This document shows positions 1 to 5,558 of a DNA stretch of 5,689 bases, piece by piece (within the stretch, counting starts at the first letter, position 1; each line of letters begins with the position of its first letter). A program made the translations under genes and the position numbers. Under the pieces are notes generated by a model, which saw only the letters and a program-made list of their open reading frames with translations, was not told where the DNA came from and searched no databases. Source of the stretch: an uncultured bacterium (GTDB lineage Bacteria; Desulfobacterota; Desulfovibrionia; Desulfovibrionales; Desulfovibrionaceae); the NCBI GenBank assembly GCA_905215675.1, contig CAJMRA010000179.1, forward strand, positions 1-5,689, in the 5' to 3' direction.

Positions 1-139
1 TCAGTTTGAAACGCTGAGCGTTTCAAACCATACGGCCTGTCGTTTCGCGGAAAAAACGCGGTTTTTCCGGCTCGCTTCGGGCCGGGCGGCGCTGTGCCGC
101 CGCCTCGCGTTTCACCTTTTTCAAAGGTGAAACGCTCTA
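1..139 (-). repeat. Structured intergenic repeat, copy L (left arm of the inverted pair around cstA)
   Basis: Read on the minus strand, this stretch matches 1760-1898 (plus) over 139 bases with 4 mismatches and no gaps. It therefore forms the left arm of a long inverted repeat enclosing cstA. It contains four separate hairpins. The one at 4-28 has an 11-bp stem with loop TGA. The one at 48-69 has an 8-bp A/T-tract stem. The one at 85-101 has stem GGCGGC/GCCGCC. The one at 107-135 is a perfect 13-bp stem with loop TTC. The end next to cstA reads TAGAGCGTTTCACC, and its TAG is the cstA stop codon. The other end is cut by the window edge. The 107-135 hairpin sits directly behind the stop codon, so it could also serve as a transcript end or 3' stabiliser for cstA mRNA. 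No coding potential is apparent. That it is a non-autonomous mobile element is inference. Confidence 0.9.
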
Positions 140-1564
140 GCAGTCGGTCGGAGCTCCGGGAATGGGCTTCTTGCCCAGGATAAGGAAGGCGATGAGGGCG
201 GCGGCTGCGGCAATGATGCCGAGCCAGTTGGAAATGGTGATGTCGATGCCGAAGCCCATGTTCTTTTCGTAGCAGATATAGGTCACGACAACGGCCGTCA
301 TGAAGGTCGCGGGAACGGTGCAGATCCAGTGGAGGCGACCCTTGCGGTACAGGTAGGCTGCGCCGGCCCAGAGTACGATCATGGCAAGCGTCTGGTTGGC
401 CCAGCCGAAGTAGCGCCAGATAATGTCGAAGTTGACGTTGGCCAGCAGGACGCCGATGAGGAAGAGCGGTATGGCGACCATGAGACGGGAAATGATGGTC
501 GTCTGCTTGAAGTGGAAGATTTCGGCAATGGTCAGGCGGGCGGCGCGGAAGGCCGTGTCGCCGGAGGTGACGGGCAGGGCGACGACGCCGAGAATGGCGA
601 GTACGCCGCCGAAGGAACCCATAAGGGCGATGGCCGTTTCATTCACGACGTTGGCAGGGCCGCCTGCGGCGGCGAGAGCTTCGGGGCTGGTATAGAAGGT
701 CATGCCCACCGTGGCCCAGACCAGGCCGATAAAGCCTTCCGCCACCATGCCGCCGTAGAATACGGCCTTGCCCTGCCGTTCGTTGCCGAGACAGCGGGAC
801 ATGAGGGGCGACTGGGTGGCGTGGAAGCCGGAAAGCGCCCCGCAGGCAATGGTGATGAAAACCAGCGGGAAGATAGGCAGCTGCTGGGGATGGGTATTGG
901 GGAAGGCCGCCCAGTTGTAGAATTCGCAGCTGTTGGTGAACATGGCAATGGTCATGCCCACGGCCATGATGATCAGCACGGCCCCGAAGATGGGATACAG
1001 CCGCCCGATAATCTTGTCGATGGGCATGATGGTTGCCAGGAAGTAGTAGGCAAAGATGACGACGATCCAGAAGGTGATGTTCATGTAATCGGGCGTCAGC
1101 TTGGCAAGCAGACCGGCGGGAGCGGCCACGAAGACCACGCCGACCAGCACCAGCAGCACGATGGAAAAGACGCGCATGATCTGCTTGGCGACGTTGCCGA
1201 GGTTATAGCCGACAATGGTCGGCACGTTGCTGCCCTTATAGCGCAGGCTCAGCATACCGGACATGTAGTCATGCACGGCCCCGGCAAAAATGGTGCCGAT
1301 GACGATCCAGAGCAGGGAAACGGGGCCGTAGAGAGCGCCCAGAATGGGGCCGAAGACCGGGCCCACGCCTGCGATGTTCAGCAGCTGGATCAGCCAGACT
1401 TTCCACATGGGCATTTCCACATAGTCCACGCCGTCGGCCATGGTCTTGGCCGGTGTGGGACGGTTGGGGTCCGCGCCGAAAATCCGGGTGACGATACCGC
1501 CGTAGACAATGTAGCCGACTATCAGAGCGGCTACCGCCAGAAGAAAATAAACGTAATTGGGCAT
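137..1564 (-). CDS. cstA: CstA-family carbon starvation protein (peptide/pyruvate transporter), compact form
   Basis: This is a polytopic inner-membrane protein of the CstA/BtsT family, whose studied members import peptides and pyruvate during nutrient limitation. I count about 13 hydrophobic segments. Family blocks are visible in order: GVGPVFGPILGA (66-77), HDYMSGMLSLRYKGSN (98-113), GFHATQSPLMSRCLGNE (246-262), PVTSGDTAFRAAR (331-343) and WRYFGWANQTLA (383-394). At 475 residues it is much shorter than E. coli CstA or BtsT (about 700) and lacks their C-terminal extension; short forms are common in anaerobes. The start at 1564 is chosen because GGAGGA (1571-1576) lies 6 nt upstream. An in-frame ATG at 1624 would add 20 polar residues and has no comparable site. 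The stop TAG is the edge of repeat copy L. The XRE gene lies upstream on the same strand, about 480 bp away. Substrate is not determinable from sequence. Confidence 0.93.
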   Translation of the reverse strand: MPNYVYFLLAVAALIVGYIVYGGIVTRIFGADPNRPTPAKTMADGVDYVEMPMWKVWLIQLLNIAGVGPVFGPILGALYGPVSLLWIVIGTIFAGAVHDYMSGMLSLRYKGSNVPTIVGYNLGNVAKQIMRVFSIVLLVLVGVVFVAAPAGLLAKLTPDYMNITFWIVVIFAYYFLATIMPIDKIIGRLYPIFGAVLIIMAVGMTIAMFTNSCEFYNWAAFPNTHPQQLPIFPLVFITIACGALSGFHATQSPLMSRCLGNERQGKAVFYGGMVAEGFIGLVWATVGMTFYTSPEALAAAGGPANVVNETAIALMGSFGGVLAILGVVALPVTSGDTAFRAARLTIAEIFHFKQTTIISRLMVAIPLFLIGVLLANVNFDIIWRYFGWANQTLAMIVLWAGAAYLYRKGRLHWICTVPATFMTAVVVTYICYEKNMGFGIDITISNWLGIIAAAAALIAFLILGKKPIPGAPTDC

Positions 1565-1570
1565 GAGGCC

Positions 1571-1576
1571 TCCTCC
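1571..1576 (-). promoter_or_regulatory. Ribosome binding site of cstA
   Basis: GGAGGA on the minus strand lies 6 nt before the ATG at 1564. It decides the start in favour of the 475-residue protein over the longer in-frame reading from 1624. Confidence 0.85.
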
Positions 1577-1621
1577 AGAAACGACGCCCGCCGATAAACG
1601 TTGCCGGCAAGAGCGTCCTGT

Positions 1622-1655
1622 CACAATACTATTTTGTGGTAGCGTATTACAAAAA
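1622..1655 (-). promoter_or_regulatory. Candidate cstA promoter with overlapping dyad
   Basis: On the minus strand a TAGTAT box (1626-1631) lies 18 nt after TTTTTG (1650-1655), a weak sigma-70-like pair that would give a leader of roughly 55 nt. A better -35 match, TTGACG (1659-1664), has only TACCAC at the proper distance. The dyad CACAA-N7-TTGTG (1622-1638) covers the -10 box and could be an operator. The promoter call rests on pattern only, and the protein that would bind the dyad is unknown. From 1665 to 1759 I see no further signal. Confidence 0.35.
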
Positions 1656-1759
1656 GGTCGTCAACGTGGGAAAAGGGGATGGCGGGCGCGTATCGGGACC
1701 CGTCGGCGGCTATCCGGCGGAAGGCGAAAGGGGAACGCTGAATCCGGGGAAAGAAAAGA

Positions 1760-1908
1760 TAGGGCGTTCCACCTTTGAAAAAGGTGAAACGCGAGGCGGC
1801 GGCACAGCGCCGCCCGGCCTGAAGCGAGCCGGAAAAACCGCGTTTTTTCCGCGAAACGACAGGCCGTATGGTTTGAAACGCGCAGCGTTTCAAACTGAAA
1901 TTGCTCTA
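1760..1908 (+). repeat. Structured intergenic repeat, copy M (complete, 149 bp)
   Basis: This is the only copy with both ends visible. The left end reads TAGGGCGTTCCACC. The right end, read inward on the minus strand, reads TAGAGCAATTTCAG. The two ends thus share TAGAGC followed by TTTC (one substitution in this copy's left end), which are short terminal inverted repeats. Hairpins equivalent to those of copy L lie at 1764-1792, 1798-1814, 1830-1851 and 1871-1895. The first has one C-A mismatch relative to copy L, and the last differs from copy L only in its loop (GCA). A TA dinucleotide borders GAGC/GGGC on the left and GCTC on the right, consistent with a TA target duplication. The element lies between the XRE stop and the cstA promoter area, inverted relative to copy L. 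The transposition model is inference. Confidence 0.9.
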
Positions 1909-1940
1909 AAAGGTCCCGCGGTAATATCGCAGAACCTTTT
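1908..1940. other. Stem-loop abutting repeat copy M
   Basis: AAAAGGT (1908-1914) pairs with ACCTTTT (1934-1940), and a small inner GCG/CGC pair lies in the loop. Both strands end the stem in four T residues, so a weak bidirectional terminator is possible. It begins exactly at the outer base of the repeat. It may therefore be host sequence at the insertion point rather than part of the element. Confidence 0.4.
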
Positions 1941-1987
1941 ATCCCTGATAACATATCTTGCGAGAGCGGCGGCAAGGTGTCGCGTTC

Positions 1988-2014
1988 AAAAAATCGGGAT
2001 GCCCCGGGACGGGG
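1988..2014 (-). terminator. Probable intrinsic terminator of the XRE gene
   Basis: About 30 nt past the XRE stop, the minus strand can form CCCCG-TCC-CGGGG (2014-2002). Alternatively it can form CGGG-GCAT-CCCG (2006-1995), which is followed after one A by six T residues (1993-1988). The stems are short but the T tract is well placed. If active, it separates XRE transcription from cstA. From 1941 to 1987 I see nothing further. Confidence 0.45.
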
Positions 2015-2043
2015 TGTGAAGAAACGGGTTGAGAGCGACCGGC

Positions 2044-2367
2044 CTATCTGGTGGCGACGCGGATGAACTCCAGCATCAGGCGCAGCTTGTCCGGGGGCAG
2101 GTGTTTCAGTTCCCTGACGATGGCGTCGGAAATTTTTGCAGAGTCCTTGAGGGAGTTGTTGAAATCAAGAAGTTCCGCAATGCTTATGTCGAAGGCGTCG
2201 GCAATTTTGACAAGGCTGGAAAGCGTGGGGTTGGCCGCCTTGCGTTCGATGTCGCGAATCAGCGTCAGCGAGACGCCCGTTTGCCGGGCCAGTTCCTCCT
2301 GCGAGATTCCGGCCTGTTTTCTCTTGGTTTTCAAATGGGTTGCCAGATTTTCGAATACGCTCGGCAT
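2044..2367 (-). CDS. XRE-family helix-turn-helix transcriptional regulator
   Basis: This is a small cytoplasmic DNA-binding protein of 107 residues. The HTH_3/Cro-C1 fold spans roughly residues 8-67. It has helix 2 in SQEELARQTG (22-31), recognition helix around SLTLIRDIERK (33-43), then NPTLSSLVKIADAFDIS (46-62) and the closing IAELLDF. The first 12 or so residues resemble the leading helix of the fold, and the C-terminal 35 residues (about 73-107) are charged helix without a recognised ligand or peptidase domain. The start at 2367 is backed by AAAGGAG (2374-2380) at 6 nt spacing. It is divergent from flagellin and upstream of cstA on the same strand, with a terminator-like element and repeat copy M in between. 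Possible targets are its own promoter, the flagellin region (dyad at 2438-2450) or the cstA promoter dyad. None of these is shown. Its family is certain; its role is not. Confidence 0.93.
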   Translation of the reverse strand: MPSVFENLATHLKTKRKQAGISQEELARQTGVSLTLIRDIERKAANPTLSSLVKIADAFDISIAELLDFNNSLKDSAKISDAIVRELKHLPPDKLRLMLEFIRVATR

Positions 2368-2437
2368 GGGGTACTCCTTTCCCCTTCTAGCAGACCTGAC
2401 AGAGGATGAAAACCGTCATTAAAACAACTTTTTTATG

Positions 2438-2450
2438 GGAAAAAATTTCC
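2438..2450. promoter_or_regulatory. Short A/T dyad in the XRE-flagellin intergenic region, possible operator
   Basis: GGAAA (2438-2442) and TTTCC (2446-2450) form a 13-bp dyad. It is followed directly by a TATAAT hexamer (2451-2456) on the plus strand. It sits in an AT-rich stretch (about 2417-2503) between divergent genes, where an XRE protein often binds. No good -35 partner accompanies the TATAAT, so I mark only the dyad, at low confidence. Confidence 0.25.
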
Positions 2451-2505
2451 TATAATAGATGAACACCTAAAATATAGATAATTATTTCAATTACATAAAA
2501 TATGG

Positions 2506-2521
2506 TGGCACGGTTTTGGCA
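2506..2521 (+). promoter_or_regulatory. Sigma-54 promoter of the flagellin gene
   Basis: TGGCACGGTTTTGGCA matches the RpoN consensus TGGCACG-N4-TTGCA with one mismatch. The -24 GG (2507-2508) and -12 GC (2519-2520) are exactly spaced. Transcription would begin near 2531-2533, giving a leader of roughly 33 nt before the ATG at 2565. No sigma-28 type box was seen. An RpoN promoter implies control by a flagellar enhancer-binding activator, whose site I could not locate. It also excludes the earlier in-frame ATG at 2502, which lies upstream of the promoter. Confidence 0.88.
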
Positions 2522-2550
2522 TATGCAGGGCAGGATTGCATTACCTCAAG

Positions 2551-2558
2551 GGAAGGGG
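2551..2558 (+). promoter_or_regulatory. Ribosome binding site of flagellin
   Basis: The purine-rich GGAAGGGG lies 6 nt before the ATG at 2565. Together with the sigma-54 promoter it fixes the start at MSLVINHNMM, the canonical flagellin N-terminus. Confidence 0.8.
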
Positions 2559-2564
2559 AAAACC

Positions 2565-5108
2565 ATGTCACTCGTTATCAATCATAATATGATGGCCGCC
2601 AATGTGGCCCGGAACCTCAATATTCATTACGGCAATCTGGCAACCAGCACGCAGCGCCTTTCCACCGGCATGCGCATCAATTCCGCGGCGGACGACGCCG
2701 CCGGACTTGCCATCCGCGAATTGCAGCGTTCGGATATTGCCGTGCTGATGCAGGGCGCGCGCAACGCCAACGACGCCGTTTCGCTGATTCAGGTGGCGGA
2801 CGGCGCCATCAGCATCATCGACGAGAAGCTGATCCGCATGCGGGAACTGGCCGAGCAGGCCGCCACCGGCACTTATTCCTCCACGCAGCGCATGCTGATT
2901 GATTCGGAATATCAGCAGATGGCCTCGGAAATCACCCGTATCGCCAATGCCACCGACTTCAACGGCACCAAGCTGCTGGACGGTTCCCTGAGCGGCGCGC
3001 ACGACGGCAGTCAGATGAACCCCACCGGCGCGCTCAAGATTCATTTCGGCACCGGCAACGATTCGGCCGAGGATTACTACTACATTCAGATCGGCGACTG
3101 CACCGCGGCGGGGCTGGGCGTGGGCAATACGGCCTTTGAATTTGTCGAGCCGCGGATTACCGAACTGACGACCGAGTATTATGAGGAACTGCGGGACGCC
3201 AGCGCCGAAAAGACATATCAGAGCACGTACACGGAAAAGTACGCCTCCTTCTACCAGGAGATTTACACGAAGCTCACTACCGGAACGCCGCCGCACGAAG
3301 GGCTTCCCGCCAAGGAAGCCAGCGAACAGGCCGCCGAGGAAGCCCGCCGCCTTGCCGACGAATACGCCTCCCAGGATCGGGACATGGTCAAGGCGGTCAT
3401 GGACAAGATTTACGAGGATGCCTTCCAGCCCGCCTATGAAAGGGCGTACAAGGCCGCCGTGAGCGGGGGCATGACCCACGAGGAAGCGGACAGCGCGGCG
3501 AGCAAGACCGCGACCGAAGACGCCATTCAGGCCGTCTTTGAAAATTCCGAAGCCGCGCTCAATGCGGATTCCCTTGAGGGACTGACGGCAAATGCCGTGG
3601 TGGAGCGCGTTGAATCCGAAGCCTATGACGCCGTCTATCAGAAGGTCTACGCCTCGCTTTACAAGGATGCGGAACTCAAGGCCAAGAATGCCCTCGGCAG
3701 CGCCAGCCTTACCGTCACGCAGGCGGCAAGCCTGCGGCAGGGCGTGGAAGCGGCGGCGGACGAGGTGGCAAGCCGGATTGCCGCCGGGCTGAAGGATTCC
3801 ATCTTTGCCGTTTACGGCGCGGACGGCGACCCGGACGATATGGCTGTGGCCATAGAGGACGCCCTTGCCAACGGGACTCCCTTCGGTTCCTTCACCTTCA
3901 GCGAGAACGATCTCCTGACCACGGTTGACATAGAACTGCAGAAGTCCCCCACGGAGACCGTCACCATTACGGCGCAAAACAGCGCCACGGCGCAGGATGT
4001 GACGGATATTTACAAGGAAGTCGGCGCTGGGACGAAGCCGACCCTGCAACTCATGCCTCCCCGCAACAGGGAAGGCGCGGACGCCTTCATCAATCATATC
4101 GGCTCGCAGGCCTATGATGCCGTTTATAATCAGGTATATAACAAACTGTATCCCAAGGCCATCACGGCGGCGGAAAATACTCTCGGGATTACCCGGCCAA
4201 ACGACAAGTTGCGCGCGGAACAGATTCTGGCCATCCATAATGCCGTCCGTGAGCAGGCGACGACACTGGCGGAAAAGCTCAGGACGCAAGTGGAAGAGGG
4301 CATGGAGTATGTCTATTCCAACGCCTATGCCGGCGACGGTACGACAACCGGTTTTGACGTCTACTATCAGGAGGCTCTCAAGAGCTATCCCGAGGAAGTT
4401 GCGCGCCATATAGCGGAAACAAAGGCAAGCGACGACGGCTGGACGGCCATGATAAAGGCCGCGGAAGCCGCCGCGAACGACGGTACGCCGTTCGGCTTCC
4501 CCCTGGGCGCGAATCCGGAGAAGACGAACGAGAAGCTTGAGGCGAAGGACTTCAATGTCGCGGAGTTCCAGATAACTATCCCTCTCGTGGATGATCTCAC
4601 GCGGACAACGCAGATTACGGTGGGGGCCTATACCGGGCGGGGGACTGACGTCAAGGCGGTGTACAAGGCAATCGGAACCGGCGCCCAGACCTATATGGAC
4701 AATTACGGCATTCTGGGCAATCCCGACGGCGTCATTGACGCCGCGGAGTACTACGCGACGACCTTCAAGACGGATACCGTCGGGGCATGGGTTCCCTCCG
4801 GGGGCAACAACGTCCTGACCCAGGAAAACGCGCAGAAGGCCGTGGTGGCCATTGCCGACGCCATTGCCCGCAAGGACGAAATCCGCGCGCATCTCGGGGC
4901 GTTGCAGAACCGGTTTGAAAACACCATTACCAACCTGAATATTCAGGCCGAAAATCTGCAACAGGCGGAATCCCGCATCTCGGATGTGGATGTGGCGACG
5001 GAAATGACGGAATTTGTCCGGCAGCAGATCCTTTCGCAGTCGGCCATCGCTATGCTGGCGCAGGCAAACGCCCTGCCGCAGATGGCCATGCAGCTTATCA
5101 GCGGATAG
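2565..5108 (+). CDS. fliC: Flagellin with a very large central insertion
   Basis: This is the filament subunit, exported by the flagellar type III system. N-terminal D0/D1 helices cover about residues 1-180, with NSAADDAAGLAI (39-50), RMRELAEQ (91-98) and DFNGTKLLDG (131-140). C-terminal D1/D0 covers about 750-847, with SRISDVDVATEM (803-814) and the terminal LISG. Most flagellins of this group are near 300 residues; this one has 847. The insertion, about 195-748, is rich in Ala, Glu and Tyr. It has four helices with aromatic residues every four positions (218-234, 283-295, 354-366, 517-529). A helix-plus-beta module occurs twice (about 353-490 and 516-707). C179 is the only cysteine. The sigma-54 promoter and RBS set the start. 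Stop TAG opens repeat copy R. Symbol fliC is used generically; the paralogue name is unknown. The insertion should face the filament surface (inference). Confidence 0.97.
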   Translation: MSLVINHNMMAANVARNLNIHYGNLATSTQRLSTGMRINSAADDAAGLAIRELQRSDIAVLMQGARNANDAVSLIQVADGAISIIDEKLIRMRELAEQAATGTYSSTQRMLIDSEYQQMASEITRIANATDFNGTKLLDGSLSGAHDGSQMNPTGALKIHFGTGNDSAEDYYYIQIGDCTAAGLGVGNTAFEFVEPRITELTTEYYEELRDASAEKTYQSTYTEKYASFYQEIYTKLTTGTPPHEGLPAKEASEQAAEEARRLADEYASQDRDMVKAVMDKIYEDAFQPAYERAYKAAVSGGMTHEEADSAASKTATEDAIQAVFENSEAALNADSLEGLTANAVVERVESEAYDAVYQKVYASLYKDAELKAKNALGSASLTVTQAASLRQGVEAAADEVASRIAAGLKDSIFAVYGADGDPDDMAVAIEDALANGTPFGSFTFSENDLLTTVDIELQKSPTETVTITAQNSATAQDVTDIYKEVGAGTKPTLQLMPPRNREGADAFINHIGSQAYDAVYNQVYNKLYPKAITAAENTLGITRPNDKLRAEQILAIHNAVREQATTLAEKLRTQVEEGMEYVYSNAYAGDGTTTGFDVYYQEALKSYPEEVARHIAETKASDDGWTAMIKAAEAAANDGTPFGFPLGANPEKTNEKLEAKDFNVAEFQITIPLVDDLTRTTQITVGAYTGRGTDVKAVYKAIGTGAQTYMDNYGILGNPDGVIDAAEYYATTFKTDTVGAWVPSGGNNVLTQENAQKAVVAIADAIARKDEIRAHLGALQNRFENTITNLNIQAENLQQAESRISDVDVATEMTEFVRQQILSQSAIAMLAQANALPQMAMQLISG

Positions 5109-5177
5109 GGCGGCGAAGCGGCGGCACAGCGCCGCCCGGCCGGAAACGCAACGCGTTTCAAACTGAAACTACTTAAA
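5106..5177 (+). repeat. Structured intergenic repeat, copy R (internally deleted)
   Basis: This is a shortened version of copy M in the same orientation. It begins with TAGGGCG, whose TAG is the flagellin stop. It lacks the first hairpin (about 24 nt) and then aligns with one mismatch through the GGCGGC-ACAGC-GCCGCC hairpin (5120-5136). It next lacks about 53 nt of the middle, and resumes at GAAACGC-AAC-GCGTTTC (5143-5159) and CAAACTGAAA. The right end has decayed (ACTACTTAAAA instead of TTGCTCTAAAA). Two stable hairpins remain directly after the stop, which could protect flagellin mRNA or slow transcription. The right boundary is approximate. Confidence 0.8.
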
Positions 5178-5188
5178 AAGACAACCCC

Positions 5189-5226
5189 GCCGGGGGAGTA
5201 CGGGTGATGGAGCCCTGTCCCCCGGC
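5189..5226 (+). promoter_or_regulatory. Long stem-loop ahead of the small downstream gene
   Basis: GCCGGGGGA (5189-5197) pairs perfectly with TCCCCCGGC (5218-5226), a 9-bp GC-rich stem with a 20-nt loop. No T tract follows, so it is not a standard intrinsic terminator. It ends 8 nt before the ribosome binding site at 5235. It could set the level of the downstream gene relative to flagellin, or act as an mRNA processing or stability element. An alternative short hairpin CCCC-GCC-GGGG overlaps its 5' arm. Confidence 0.55.
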
Positions 5227-5246
5227 AGAAATTCGGGAGAACTCTC

Positions 5247-5513
5247 ATGATCACTTCGATTAACGGTCTTTATGCGGCCCTTGATCCTCGTTTTCGGGAA
5301 CTGGAACGGAACGCGTCCGCGCTGCCGTCCATGCCTGCGCAGGAATCGACCGACGAGGTCAATATCCACACGCCCGTTCTTCTGACGGATGAGGAAGCGG
5401 CCGAGGCCATGTCTTCCGTCAGCAGGGCCACGCAGGAAAGCCCCGCCGAGGCGCTGAGCGTACATCGGGGCTTGACCTATGATCGCGTCATGCAGCTGCT
5501 GGAAGGACTTTAG
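5247..5513 (+). CDS. Small uncharacterised protein encoded behind flagellin
   Basis: I do not recognise this 88-residue protein. It is predicted soluble and acidic, with no signal peptide or membrane segment. Visible parts are an N-terminal stretch INGLYAALDPRF (5-16), a short DEVNIHT segment (36-42), a helix LTDEEAAEAMSSV (46-58) and a C-terminal helix GLTYDRVMQLLEGL (75-88). The start has a clear ribosome binding site, GGGAGA (5235-5240), 6-7 nt before the ATG. Reading frame and codon style match flagellin. It begins 138 nt after the flagellin stop on the same strand with no convincing terminator between, so co-transcription from the sigma-54 promoter is likely. That suggests a flagellar accessory role, which is inference only. 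Its stop TAG lies in TAGAGCGTT, the same string that opens repeat copy L. Confidence 0.75.
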   Translation: MITSINGLYAALDPRFRELERNASALPSMPAQESTDEVNIHTPVLLTDEEAAEAMSSVSRATQESPAEALSVHRGLTYDRVMQLLEGL

Positions 5514-5525
5514 AGCGTTCTTCTG

Positions 5526-5543
5526 AGGGGAAGGAAACCCCCT
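5526..5543 (+). terminator. Possible terminator hairpin after the small gene
   Basis: AGGGG (5526-5530) pairs with CCCCT (5539-5543) 13 nt past the stop. There is no proper T tract after it (TATCTCT), so it is at best a weak intrinsic terminator for the flagellin unit. Confidence 0.3.
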
Positions 5544-5558
5544 TATCTCTGCTGTCGA

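Noticed and set aside
329..1597. Open frame of 422 codons on the plus strand opposite cstA
   Set aside because: It is antisense to a clear membrane transporter. The product is an implausible His/Gly/Asp-rich chain without family signs, and it has no RBS.
1..1908. CRISPR array or composite transposon
   Set aside because: Only two inverted copies are present around one gene, with no regular spacers and no transposase, so neither definition is met.
1636..2019. Small plus and minus strand open frames across the 1565-2043 gap
   Set aside because: They run through repeat copy M and its hairpins. The predicted products are Arg-rich with no recognisable domain, and a well-placed RBS is lacking.
2428..2456. 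Sigma-70 promoter using TATAAT at 2451-2456
   Set aside because: The hexamer is perfect, but the bases at -35 spacing (CTTTTT) do not fit. In an AT-rich tract it may be chance. The sigma-54 site downstream explains flagellin better.
2480..2496. IHF site upstream of the sigma-54 promoter
   Set aside because: The best match, around TTTCAATTACATA, has at least two mismatches at key consensus positions, which is too weak in an AT-rich stretch.
2568..4961. Open frame of 797 codons on the minus strand opposite flagellin
   Set aside because: It lies fully antisense to a certain gene. Its translation is low-complexity Gly/Arg/Val with no domain, as expected from GC-rich third-position bias on the opposite strand.
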